Shown here: positions 14,753 through 22,512 of the stretch, one piece after another
Layout: the number at the start of each line of letters is the position of its first letter
How positions within the stretch are numbered: the first letter of the stretch is position 1
Origin: JAXHTH01 sp034211115
GTDB lineage: Bacteria > Planctomycetota > Phycisphaerae > Phycisphaerales > SM1A02
Assembly: GCA_034211115.1 (NCBI GenBank)
Contig: JAXHTH010000179.1
Span: 1 to 36,047, forward strand
Direction: 5' to 3'
Length of the DNA stretch: 36,047 nucleotides
Position numbers and translations under genes: made by a program
The notes under the pieces: model-generated
Seen by the model: only the letters and a program-made list of their open reading frames with translations
Database searches by the model: none
What the model was told of the DNA's origin: nothing

Positions 14753-15769
14753 ATGGGCGAGCTGGTGGCGATCGTGGGCGACGGGCAGATGGGGCTGGTG
14801 ATGGCCGATGCGCTCGCCGAGCGCGGCATGTCCGTCCGATTGTGGGGCCCGTTCGCCGAGGACATCGAGCCGCTGGCGGAGACGCATCGATCCCGCCGGC
14901 TGCCCGAGTATCGGCTGCCCGAGGCGGTGGAGGTGACGGCGGACGACGCGGCCGCCCTGACCGGGGCGAAGTGGATTCTCAACGCGATTCCCACGCAATT
15001 CATCCGCCCGGTCTGGCAGCGGCTGGGCCGACACGCCCCGCCCGGCGCGCCCGTTCTCTGCGTCTCCAAGGGGATCGAGAACGACACGCTTCTGCGGCCG
15101 ACGCAGGTCATCGCCGACGTGCTGGGCGAGCGGGCGGGGTCGCCGGCGCGATCGATGTGCGCCCTGTCCGGGCCCACCGTCGCGGCGGAGCTGGCCAAGC
15201 GCCTGCCCGCGACGATGGTCGCCGCGAGCGAGGACGTGTCGCTGGCCGAGCAGGCGCAGGATCTGCTGGACGTGCCGTGGCTCCGGATCTACCGGCTGGA
15301 TGACGAGGTGGGCGTGGAGCTGGCGGGGGCGACGAAGAACGTCATCGCCCTCGCCGCGGGCATGGTCGACGGCCTGGGGGTGGGCGATAACGCCAAGAGC
15401 GCCCTGCTGGCCCGCGGGCTGGCGGAGATCGCCCGGCTCGGCGTCGCTCTCGGCGCGCGGGTTGACACGTTCTTCGGCGTCGCCGGCGTGGGTGACCTCG
15501 CCACCACCTGCTTCAGCCCGTCCGGCCGCAACCGCACCTGCGGCGAGCGGCTGGGAAAGGGAGAGACGCTTGATTCCATCCTCGATTCGACGGTCTCCGT
15601 CGTCGAGGGCGTGGCGACGACGAGATCGGTGAACCAACTGGCGCGACGACACGCGGTGGACATGCCCATCACTGCGGCGGTGCACGGCATCCTCTTCGAG
15701 TCCCTCGATCCGCGCGACGCCATCCGCGCGCTGATGGAGCGCGAGCAGAAGGCCGAGCGCATCGGATGA
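14753..15769 (+). CDS. gpsA: NAD(P)H-dependent glycerol-3-phosphate dehydrogenase
   Basis: 338 residues. It reduces dihydroxyacetone phosphate to sn-glycerol 3-phosphate for phospholipid synthesis. It starts with the dinucleotide-binding loop VAIVGDGQMG, then VSKGIEND, LSGPTVAAELA, the active-site ELAGATKNVIALAAGM (Lys before NVIA) and CFSPSGRNRTCGERLG near the C-terminus, in the right order and at normal length. GGAGGAAA lies directly before the ATG. It converges with ptsH, 39 bases apart. The acyltransferase of the same pathway (plsC) is also in this window, but far off. Confidence 0.96.
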   Translation: MGELVAIVGDGQMGLVMADALAERGMSVRLWGPFAEDIEPLAETHRSRRLPEYRLPEAVEVTADDAAALTGAKWILNAIPTQFIRPVWQRLGRHAPPGAPVLCVSKGIENDTLLRPTQVIADVLGERAGSPARSMCALSGPTVAAELAKRLPATMVAASEDVSLAEQAQDLLDVPWLRIYRLDDEVGVELAGATKNVIALAAGMVDGLGVGDNAKSALLARGLAEIARLGVALGARVDTFFGVAGVGDLATTCFSPSGRNRTCGERLGKGETLDSILDSTVSVVEGVATTRSVNQLARRHAVDMPITAAVHGILFESLDPRDAIRALMEREQKAERIG

Positions 15770-15808
15770 GGGGAAGGAGAGCGGCGCACCGGACGCGGAT
15801 CGCGCGGT

Positions 15809-16129
15809 TCAGTCTTCCTCGAACTTGCTGTTGACGAGCGCGACGAGCTGCGTGACGGCCTCGGCGGCGTCGGCCCCGACGGCGGTGATCTCGATCTCCG
15901 TGCCGCACGTGGCCGCGAGCATCATCATCTGCATGATGGACTTCCCGTCCACGCCGTCAACCTGGTCGGTGCGCCGCACGCCGATGTCGGACTGGAAGTC
16001 GCAGGCCAGTTCCACGAAGATCATGGCCGGCCGGGCATGAAGGCCGAGCTTGTTGGTGATCGTCACTCTGGCCGAGGCGTCTGCGGACACCGAGGGAGCG
16101 CTCCGTGACGGGAGGAGAAGGTCGGTCAT
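15809..16129 (-). CDS. ptsH: HPr-family phosphocarrier protein
   Basis: 106 residues. The phosphorylated His is at 31 in LGLHARPA and the regulatory-Ser region is at 61-70 (DGKSIMQMMML), followed by ATCGTEIEITAVG. The first 18 residues (MTDLLLPSRSAPSVSADA) are an extra leader compared with the usual 85-90-residue HPr. An internal start is not evident, so the leader may be real. It lies 64 bases after ptsN on the same strand. With no sugar-specific PTS permease nearby, a regulatory (NPr-like) role with PtsN is likely. Enzyme I is not in the window. Confidence 0.93.
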   Translation of the reverse strand: MTDLLLPSRSAPSVSADASARVTITNKLGLHARPAMIFVELACDFQSDIGVRRTDQVDGVDGKSIMQMMMLAATCGTEIEITAVGADAAEAVTQLVALVNSKFEED

Positions 16130-16193
16130 GGCGGTCGCGCGGCGGCGCCCCCGCGGCCGGCGCGGGCGTGCGGAAGCGCCCCGCGGGCCGGCG

Positions 16194-16670
16194 TCAGCGC
16201 ATGGCCGTCTTCGCGTCGGCCTCTTCCAGCAGGGTGAGCACGTCCTGCACGTCCTTGGCCTGGCGCAGGAAGCGCCGGAACGTCTCCTGGCTGAGGTTGC
16301 CGAAGATGGCCTCCATCGCGTCGAGATGATCCTCCGGTTTGTCCTCGGGGCTCAGGAGCAGGAAGATGGAGTAGACGGGCTGGCGATCCAGGGCGTTGAA
16401 CTCCACGCCCTGGCCGCTGATGGCGACGGCGACGACCATCTTCGAGATGGCCGGATGCTTCACGTGCGGCACCGCGACGCCGTGCCCGAACCCGGTCGAC
16501 CCGCGCTTCTCGCGCTTGATGATCGCCTTGACGAATTCCTCGCGCAGCTCGGGACTCACCGCGCCGGCGGAGACGAGGGCATCCACGATCTCGGCGATCG
16601 CCTCGTCGCGCTCGGTGGCGGCGAGGGTGGGGAGGATCGCCTTTTCCACAACGATTTCAAGGAGTTTCAT
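16194..16670 (-). CDS. ptsN: PTS EIIA component of the PtsN/fructose type
   Basis: 158 residues from the ATG at 16670 (MKLLEIVVEKAILPTL). This start gives a 4-base ATGA overlap with the hpf stop and keeps the family N-terminus; upstream frame sequence is low-complexity. The phospho-acceptor His is at 69 in GFGHGVAVPHV. The FLLLSPEDKPEDHL and C-terminal LRQAKDVQDVLTLLEEA segments also fit. It accepts phosphate from HPr and probably regulates rather than transports. Translational coupling to hpf matches the widespread hpf-ptsN pairing, but rpoN is absent here. Confidence 0.93.
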   Translation of the reverse strand: MKLLEIVVEKAILPTLAATERDEAIAEIVDALVSAGAVSPELREEFVKAIIKREKRGSTGFGHGVAVPHVKHPAISKMVVAVAISGQGVEFNALDRQPVYSIFLLLSPEDKPEDHLDAMEAIFGNLSQETFRRFLRQAKDVQDVLTLLEEADAKTAMR

Positions 16671-16990
16671 GCCTCTTTTCCACCGGTAGACTTGTGATGT
16701 TTGTTGTCCCGGAGCTTGCTCTTGTGATCCTTGAGCTGGCGAACGGACCGGTCGATGCCCAGGTCGATGCACGCGTAGAGGTCGTCGTGATCGCTCGTCG
16801 CAACGAAGGGCTCATGATGGACAACCTTGGTGATGATTTCAAGCCAGTACCTATTCTTGGCCTTGTCGATCACGACCTCCACCTGCTGGATCTGATCGAA
16901 GAACCGATGCAGCTTATCAACTTTCTTCGTTGCGTACTCCTCGATGGCCGGGGTGAGTTCCATGTGCTTGGAGCTGATCTTCACTTCCAT
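16667..16990 (-). CDS. hpf: Ribosome hibernation promoting factor, short form
   Basis: 107 residues: MEVKISSKHMELTPAIEEYATKKVDKLHRFFDQI, the classic HPF/YfiA N-terminus, then VEVVIDKAKNRYWLEI and DLYACIDLGIDRSVRQLKDHKSKL. It binds the 30S subunit near the decoding centre in stationary phase. The long-form C-terminal dimerisation domain is missing, so it is the short type, with a His/Lys-rich tail. GGAGAAG precedes the ATG. First gene of hpf-ptsN-ptsH. Confidence 0.95.
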   Translation of the reverse strand: MEVKISSKHMELTPAIEEYATKKVDKLHRFFDQIQQVEVVIDKAKNRYWLEIITKVVHHEPFVATSDHDDLYACIDLGIDRSVRQLKDHKSKLRDNKHHKSTGGKEA

Positions 16991-17023
16991 TCGAGCTTCT
17001 CCATAATCGCATACCGGTTCCCG

Positions 17024-17980
17024 TCAGTCGGCGCGTGGCCCGTCGCGGGGATCGTCGGGCGGCGGGGGCGGGCCCGTCGCTTCTTCCCCCGAGGCTGAAT
17101 CGCGGGGCAGGGGGATGAGGCCCGAGGGCAGCTCCGCCGGCGCGGGCGATGCGGACGGGCCGCCCGCCTCCTCGTCCTGTTCGTGGCCCGGCACGAGTAC
17201 GCCCCCGCTTACCGCGAAGCGGATCGCCTCCTCCACCGTCAGCGGCAGCTCGATGAGCTCGTTGCGGAGGACGGTGATGGTGTAGCCCGTGAACGGGGTG
17301 GGCGAGCTGGGAATGAACACCGTCACCGAATCTCCCGTCCGGGCCCGGATCGACCGCAGCGTCGCGCCGGTGAGGAACCCCACCGACCAGATGCCCTTGC
17401 GCGGATACTCCACCGCCACCACGCGATTGAACTTGATCGGACGTTCATCACTGAACAGGAAATCGACCACCTGCTTCACGTAGGGATACACCTGCTTGAA
17501 GATCGGCAGGGTGGTGATGATGTCTTCCACCTTCCGATAGATGCGCTTCCCGAAGAACCCGCCGAGCAGGCGCCCGGCGATATAGACGGCGATGATGGCC
17601 ACGAACAGGCCGATGAGATCCATGTACCAGTGATTGGCCCACCACTGCACGATGTTGTCGCGGCGCAGCCGGGCGCGGATCACGGCCCGATCGCTCGGCG
17701 CCGCCCCGCTCGCCTCGATCGCAGCCTCCTCCTTCTGAATCTCCGTCTCCGTCGGGTTGAAGATGTCCTGCATCGGCTCCCACACCCGCGCGGTGTTGAC
17801 GAGCATCACCCGCACGCCGCGGTTGATCGGCTCGGCGATGGTGTTGTCGATGAACTGGTAGGCCTTGACCACGATCCACAGCGTCAGCACGCTGGGCAGA
17901 ACGACCACCAGTCCACGAACGAAGAACCTCTTGAAATCTCCGGTGAAACTCCGTCCCGACGGATCGCTCATGGAGTGCAT
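17024..17980 (-). CDS. DUF502 family membrane protein
   Basis: 318 residues. One membrane helix lies at about 22-44 (FVRGLVVVLPSVLTLWIVVKAY), with the family's helix-breaking TLW, and a second at about 120-142 (LIGLFVAIIAVYIAGRLLG). These are followed by the conserved TTLPIFKQVYPYVKQVVDFL and later VFIPSSPTPFTGY, all typical of DUF502. The C-terminal 70 residues are Pro/Ser/acidic and probably disordered. Biochemical role unknown; inner membrane. Residues about 60-115 between the helices form an unusually long loop. ATGs at 17980 and 17971 are both possible. Confidence 0.9.
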   Translation of the reverse strand: MHSMSDPSGRSFTGDFKRFFVRGLVVVLPSVLTLWIVVKAYQFIDNTIAEPINRGVRVMLVNTARVWEPMQDIFNPTETEIQKEEAAIEASGAAPSDRAVIRARLRRDNIVQWWANHWYMDLIGLFVAIIAVYIAGRLLGGFFGKRIYRKVEDIITTLPIFKQVYPYVKQVVDFLFSDERPIKFNRVVAVEYPRKGIWSVGFLTGATLRSIRARTGDSVTVFIPSSPTPFTGYTITVLRNELIELPLTVEEAIRFAVSGGVLVPGHEQDEEAGGPSASPAPAELPSGLIPLPRDSASGEEATGPPPPPDDPRDGPRAD

Positions 17981-18097
17981 CCAGGCGCCGCTGCTTCGTC
18001 ATGCGGCCGGTTGTGGTCGCAGTCGGTCCTCGCCGGTAGTGTAGGGTCCCGCCTCGGACCCTTCAATGCGGGCCGGGCCGGGGCGCCCCGAGGGCGG

Positions 18098-18129
18098 GGT
18101 CGGGGCCGGCGGGGCCGTCGGCCCCGACC
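18098..18129. terminator. GC-only hairpin after the peptidase gene
   Basis: An 11-bp perfect stem (GGTCGGGGCCG with CGGCCCCGACC) and a 10-base loop lie 27 bases after the stop of the minus-strand gene at 18156. It has no T-run, so it may be a transcript-stabilising or Rho-linked element and not a true intrinsic terminator. Confidence 0.5.
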
Positions 18130-18155
18130 GTGGCGCGGCACGGGTCGGCCGGTCG

Positions 18156-19595
18156 TTACCGCACGCCGCGGAGCGGCTGCAGGACGAGGAGAACCTTGAA
18201 GTACCGGCCATTTCGTCGCACCCGCAGCTCGATCCGCTCCCCCACCCGCCTCGCCGCGACGATCGCCCGCAGCTCGGCGAAGTTCCGCGTGGGCCGGCCG
18301 TCGATGGACACGATGACATCATCCGGCCTCAATCGGCTGCGGCTCGCGGCCGAGTTCGCGAGGATCCGGGCAATGCGCACGCCGTCGTTGGAGCCGTTGA
18401 TGTCTCCCTCGATCCCCAGCGCCGCGTCGCCGTAGTCGATGTCCGTGTCGATCTCCGGTCGCTTTCGCAGCCAGTTGCGCCAGGTCTGCTCGACCTCGTG
18501 CGCGGGCCGATCGAAGACGATCCCGAGGGCCCGGGCCCCGCTGATGTCGTCGGTGAAGTGCTCGACGTAGGCGTGATACCAGTCGCCGAGCTTGCCCTCC
18601 TCGGCGAGATACTCGAAGATCGCCCTCACCTGGGGATAGAGCTGCCCCGGCCGCCGCATGAACTGCTGGGGCGACATCGAGAAGAGATCCGCCCACTTCG
18701 TGAGTCGGCCGGTGTTCGCCAGTCGCCGGGCGACGTTGTCCCGATCGTTGGGCAGGAAGGTGATGGACCCGTTCTTGCCCTCCTCGTACGTCTCGTACAG
18801 CGTGGCCAGCCCCTCCTGGATCCAGATGGGATGCGCCTGCGTGAGGCCCAGCCGCTCCATGTGGCCGTAGTGCATCGCGTGCACGAACTCGTGGCGCAGC
18901 GACCGGCCGATGTCGCGCGCGATCAGCCGGCGGTTGGCGTGCTCGTAGCGCCCGCCGATGGCGGCATCCCCGCCGAAGACGATGTTCGCATCGCTCGGGG
19001 TCGGCACCGCCACGAGGACGAAATAGGCCGGCGGCTCGCCGAACAGCGTCTTGCGAAGATGATCCGCCTGACGCTGGAGCATGTCGCGCATCTCCCGGTG
19101 GGATCGATCATCCAGCGCGGTGGCGAAGGCGAGGCGGCGCTGCTCGTCCGTCTCGTAGCGGTAGCCATCCTCGCCGAACTTCTCCTTCCATCGCTTCAGC
19201 GCGCCCTCGGGTGAGACATCCACGCGGCGGGCAGCCTCGAGAATCGCCTGGAACAGCTCCTCGCCCCGGATCGCCGCGAGATCGGGATCCGTCCGCATGT
19301 GCTCGAAATCGCGGAAGCCCGCCCTGACGGCGCGGAGCAGTGCTTCGCCGGCCTTCTCCGCCTCGCCCAGGCGGCAATAGGCGCAGGCGAGGTTGTAGAT
19401 CATGTCCGGATCGTCGGGCCAGCGCTTCAGGTGTTCCTCGAGGAGGTTGGCCGCACGCTGGTAATCGCCGGCATCGAAGGCGCGGAACACCGCCCGCTCG
19501 GACTGGAGCTGGCGCGGCGGCTGCGCCGCCGTCGCCGGCGCCGTCGAAAGCGCGGCGAGCAGAAGACAGAGCAGACCGATCCAGCGGCGGTTCAT
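18156..19595 (-). CDS. Secreted gluzincin-type metallopeptidase with TPR-like and PDZ regions
   Basis: 479 residues with a signal peptide (WIGLLCLLLAALSTAPATAAQ, cleavage near residue 24). Residues about 30-125 have a TPR-like pattern (DAGDYQRAANLLEEHLKRWP, NLACAYCRLGEAEKA). The zinc motif HEFVH is at 235-239 with the downstream Glu in WIQEGLA (261), as in peptidase-MA-like gluzincins. Residues about 390-475 form a PDZ domain (RSRLRPDDVIVSIDGRPTRNF). It would act in the periplasm or outside and probably cuts or handles protein substrates bound through the PDZ domain; substrates unknown. The TPR region could recruit partners. It lies 175 bases from the DUF502 gene, with a hairpin between. Confidence 0.88.
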   Translation of the reverse strand: MNRRWIGLLCLLLAALSTAPATAAQPPRQLQSERAVFRAFDAGDYQRAANLLEEHLKRWPDDPDMIYNLACAYCRLGEAEKAGEALLRAVRAGFRDFEHMRTDPDLAAIRGEELFQAILEAARRVDVSPEGALKRWKEKFGEDGYRYETDEQRRLAFATALDDRSHREMRDMLQRQADHLRKTLFGEPPAYFVLVAVPTPSDANIVFGGDAAIGGRYEHANRRLIARDIGRSLRHEFVHAMHYGHMERLGLTQAHPIWIQEGLATLYETYEEGKNGSITFLPNDRDNVARRLANTGRLTKWADLFSMSPQQFMRRPGQLYPQVRAIFEYLAEEGKLGDWYHAYVEHFTDDISGARALGIVFDRPAHEVEQTWRNWLRKRPEIDTDIDYGDAALGIEGDINGSNDGVRIARILANSAASRSRLRPDDVIVSIDGRPTRNFAELRAIVAARRVGERIELRVRRNGRYFKVLLVLQPLRGVR

Positions 19596-19790
19596 TCGCA
19601 GGCTCCTCGAATCGACGGGCCGGTTAATCCTACGCGGGGTCGCGGCCGCGGATGCGGAACCGCGGCCGACCGTTCGGAGCCTGATCGGGAGATCCGGAAT
19701 ACGTCTCGCTCCGAGACGCGCGTCCCCCGAGTTTTGGCTCGTCGCATCCCCGGCGAGAACTCCCCGCGCCCCGCCGCGTCCCTGTTCCCA

Positions 19791-19819
19791 TTGGCAAACG
19801 TCTCTGGCGGGCGTATACT
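19791..19819 (+). promoter_or_regulatory. Sigma70-like promoter of tRNA-Leu
   Basis: TTGGCA at 19791-19796 and TATACT at 19814-19819 are separated by exactly 17 bases, 18 bases before the tRNA. Both boxes match the consensus in five of six positions. It is the best promoter I can see in the window. Confidence 0.8.
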
Positions 19820-19836
19820 GCCCCTCGCCTTCCCCC

Positions 19837-19922
19837 GCGGCTGTGGCGGAACTGGCAGACGCGCTAGATTCAGGTTCTAGTGGGAGTAATATCCCGTGGA
19901 GGTTCGAATCCTCTCAGCCGCA
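19837..19922 (+). tRNA. tRNA-Leu, anticodon CAG
   Basis: The acceptor GCGGCTG (19837-19843) pairs fully with CAGCCGC (19915-19921), with discriminator A at 19922. The anticodon stem CTAGA/TCTAG encloses the loop TTCAGGT, giving anticodon CAG, which reads CUG, a very frequent Leu codon here. A long variable arm (GGGAGTAATATCCC) marks a class II tRNA, and the T-loop is GGTTCGAATCC. CCA is not encoded. Confidence 0.95.
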
Positions 19923-20034
19923 TGACCCGCCCCGCCCCCGGCCCCCGGCCCCCGGACATGGGGGCGGTTTGCTATCCGGAGCGATCAGCGGAGGAGGGAC
20001 GGGCCGTCCGCTGCCGAGGGATGGATCAGCCATC

Positions 20035-21294
20035 GTGCCCAGCCGACTGTTCAACCGTGGTCTCCTCTCCCTGCTGGCCACGCAGTTCTTCGGCGCGGCC
20101 AACGACAACATCCTCAAGCAGATCCTGATCTTCATGGTCGCCACCGGGCTGTGGGCCGAACGGCTCGGCGCCGGCGGGCAGTCGCTCATCGGGATCACCC
20201 AGGCCGTCCCCTTCATCCTGCTCTCGGGCATCGCCGGTCAGGTCGCCGACCGGCGGAGCAAGCGGAGCGTGATGATCGGGGTAAAGCTCGCGGAGATCCC
20301 CATCGCGGCGCTGGCGCTTGCCGGGTTGTGGATGCGCAGTCTGTGGGTCACGTTCGCGGCCTTCGCTTTGCTGTCGATTCAGAGTTCGTTCTTCGGGCCG
20401 GCGAAATACGGCGTGGTGCCCGAGCTCGTCGAGGACGGCGAGCTCTCGCGAGCCAACGGCTGGCTGAACATGCTCACCAACGTGGCGATCATCGCCGGCG
20501 CGCTCATCGCCGGTCCGCTCAGCGACGCCTATTACCCGAAAGCGGCGGGGGAGACATCCGCCGAGCCGTTGCTCTGGGCGCCGGGCGCGGCGCTGCTCGT
20601 CGTCGCCGGGCTGGGTCTGGGGGCGATCCTCATCATGCCGCCGCTGAAGGCGGGCGCGCCCGGCCTGCGATACGACCTCAACGTGTTCAAGACGTACTGG
20701 CGGGCGCTGAAGGAGATGGCCGCGGGGCCGCTGATCGTCGTCGCCCTGGCCTGGGCGTTCTTCTACCTGCTCGGTTCCATTGCGCTGCTCGCCCTGCCCG
20801 AGTACCAGGAAGTGCTCGGGATCGATTACAAGCTCACCAGCCGCATCATCGGACTTCTGGGAATCGCCATCGGCGCCGGTTCGCTGCTCGCGGGTTGGAT
20901 CTCGGGCCATCACATCAGGCCCCGGCTCATCCCCGTCGGCGCGCTGGGCATGTCAATGTGCATGATTCTGCTCGGCGTGATCCCGCCCACGTACCTGAAC
21001 GTCAGCATCCTGATCGCCGGCTGCGGCGTGTTTGCGGGTTTCTACATCATCCCGCTGCAGGCGCTGCTGCAGAAGCTCTCACCGCCCGATGAACGCGGGC
21101 GCTTCCTCGGCACCACCAATGCCCTCTCCTGGTCCTTCATCCTGGTCGGAGCGGTCGTTTACTGGCTGGAAGCGCAGGTGCTGGAGTTGCAGGCGGATGC
21201 GGTCTTCCTGACCACGGGCCTGATCGCCGCCGCGGGGAGCGGGCTCGCCCTGCTGCGGTTGCGCGGCATGCTCAAGCAGCACGCCGCCGTGTGA
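20035..21294 (+). CDS. MFS transporter of the lysophospholipid transporter (LplT) type
   Basis: 419 residues from the GTG at 20035 (PSRLFNRGLLSLLATQFFGAANDNILKQ). The frame is open back into the tRNA, but that part encodes the tRNA itself and is rejected. About 12 membrane helices are visible. LplT-like hallmarks are QFFGAANDN in helix 1, GQVADRRSKR after helix 2, and QSSFFGPAKYGVVPEL in the cytoplasmic loop. LplT flips 2-acyl-lysophospholipids across the inner membrane for re-acylation. The fused acyltransferase domains seen in some relatives are absent. There is no strong ribosome-binding site before the GTG, so the start is moderately sure. Related MFS_1 proteins of unknown substrate cannot be excluded. 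Confidence 0.83.
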   Translation: MPSRLFNRGLLSLLATQFFGAANDNILKQILIFMVATGLWAERLGAGGQSLIGITQAVPFILLSGIAGQVADRRSKRSVMIGVKLAEIPIAALALAGLWMRSLWVTFAAFALLSIQSSFFGPAKYGVVPELVEDGELSRANGWLNMLTNVAIIAGALIAGPLSDAYYPKAAGETSAEPLLWAPGAALLVVAGLGLGAILIMPPLKAGAPGLRYDLNVFKTYWRALKEMAAGPLIVVALAWAFFYLLGSIALLALPEYQEVLGIDYKLTSRIIGLLGIAIGAGSLLAGWISGHHIRPRLIPVGALGMSMCMILLGVIPPTYLNVSILIAGCGVFAGFYIIPLQALLQKLSPPDERGRFLGTTNALSWSFILVGAVVYWLEAQVLELQADAVFLTTGLIAAAGSGLALLRLRGMLKQHAAV

Positions 21295-21348
21295 ACAGTT
21301 TTCGCCGCGTTTCCCGGCACCGCGCGATCCGCGCTATCATCGATCGTT

Positions 21349-22512
21349 ATGAACCTCGTCTACCTCGACAGCAACGCCACGACCAAGCCGGCCGATGAGG
21401 TCGTCGAAGCGATGACCGAAGCGCTCCGAACGCACTGGCCCAACGCCTCCAGCACGCATCGGGCCGGGCAGGGGGTGCGGCAGCAGGTCGATCTCGCCCG
21501 CGAAACGATCGCTGGATGCCTCGGATGTAAGGATCGCGAGGTTGTCTTTACTGCCGGGGGCACCGAGGCGGACAACCTCGCCATCCTCGGCTCGCTCGAT
21601 GCGCAGCCCGATCGCAACGTGTTCGTCACGAGCCGTACCGAGCACGATGCGGTGCGCGATACGGCCGAGGTCGCCGCGGAGGCCGGAGCCGAGATCATCT
21701 GGCTCCCGCTCGACGCCGAGGGCGTCGTCGACTGTAACGCGCTGGAGGATCTGCTGAAGAAACGCGCCGATGACGTCGCCCTCGTCTCCATCATGTGGGC
21801 CAACAACGAGACGGGCGTCATCCAGCCGATCGAGACGATCGGCAACCTCTGCCGCGAGCACGGCGTGCGCTTCCACACCGATGCCGTGCAGTGGGTGGGA
21901 AAGATGCCGACGAGCGTCGGTGAGCTGCCCGTCGATCTGCTCAGCTTCTCCGCGCACAAGTTTCACGGCCCCAAAGGCATCGGCGGTCTCTACCTGCGCC
22001 GCGGCGTGCGGGTCGCCAAGCGATCCATCGGCGGCGCGCAGGAGCGCGACCGCCGCGGCGGCACGGAGAACACCCCCGGAATTGTCGGCATGAGTGTTGC
22101 CGCGCGTCTCGCGCAGGATTGGCTTGCTACTGATGAACGCACGCGTCTCGAAGCGCTGCGCGATCGCTTCGAGCAGGGCATCGCCGAGTCGGTTGGCGAG
22201 GTGCGCATCAACAGCGCAGGCGCCGCGCGGATGTGGAACACGTCGAATATCGCTTTCCGACGCCTCGAGGCCGATGCGATCGTCCTCGTGCTCTCCGAGA
22301 ACGGCATCTGCGCCTCGGCCGGGGCCGCCTGCGCCAGCGGATCGCTCGATCCCTCGCCCGTTCTGCTCGCGATGGGCGTTCCCGAGGACTACGCACACGG
22401 CTCCATCCGCTTCAGCCTCTCGCGCTACACGACGGATGAGGAGATCGACAGGGCGCTACAGATCATCCCGGGCGTGATCGAGCGCCTGCGCGCGAGCATG
22501 AGTGCGGTGTAG
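21349..22512 (+). CDS. Cysteine desulfurase, NifS/IscS family
   Basis: 387 residues. PLP enzyme that removes sulfur from cysteine for iron-sulfur clusters or thiolation. The N-terminus VYLDSNATTKP, the PLP-stacking His 99 in RTEHDAV, NNETGVIQPIE, the Schiff-base Lys 204 in SFSAHKFHGPKG, and the catalytic Cys 328 in GAACASGSLDPSPVL are all in place with family spacing. No scaffold (iscU/nifU) lies nearby, so NifS and IscS types cannot be told apart. Its last 57 bases overlap, tail to tail, the minus-strand gene ending at 22456. A CGCTATCATCG stretch just upstream may hold a -10 box. Confidence 0.95.
   Translation: MNLVYLDSNATTKPADEVVEAMTEALRTHWPNASSTHRAGQGVRQQVDLARETIAGCLGCKDREVVFTAGGTEADNLAILGSLDAQPDRNVFVTSRTEHDAVRDTAEVAAEAGAEIIWLPLDAEGVVDCNALEDLLKKRADDVALVSIMWANNETGVIQPIETIGNLCREHGVRFHTDAVQWVGKMPTSVGELPVDLLSFSAHKFHGPKGIGGLYLRRGVRVAKRSIGGAQERDRRGGTENTPGIVGMSVAARLAQDWLATDERTRLEALRDRFEQGIAESVGEVRINSAGAARMWNTSNIAFRRLEADAIVLVLSENGICASAGAACASGSLDPSPVLLAMGVPEDYAHGSIRFSLSRYTTDEEIDRALQIIPGVIERLRASMSAV

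Noticed and set aside
19843..20034. N-terminal extension of the MFS transporter starting MAELADALDSG
   Set aside because: This reading is the tRNA-Leu gene and the C-rich tract translated; it is a well-known false extension over tRNA-Leu/Ser genes.
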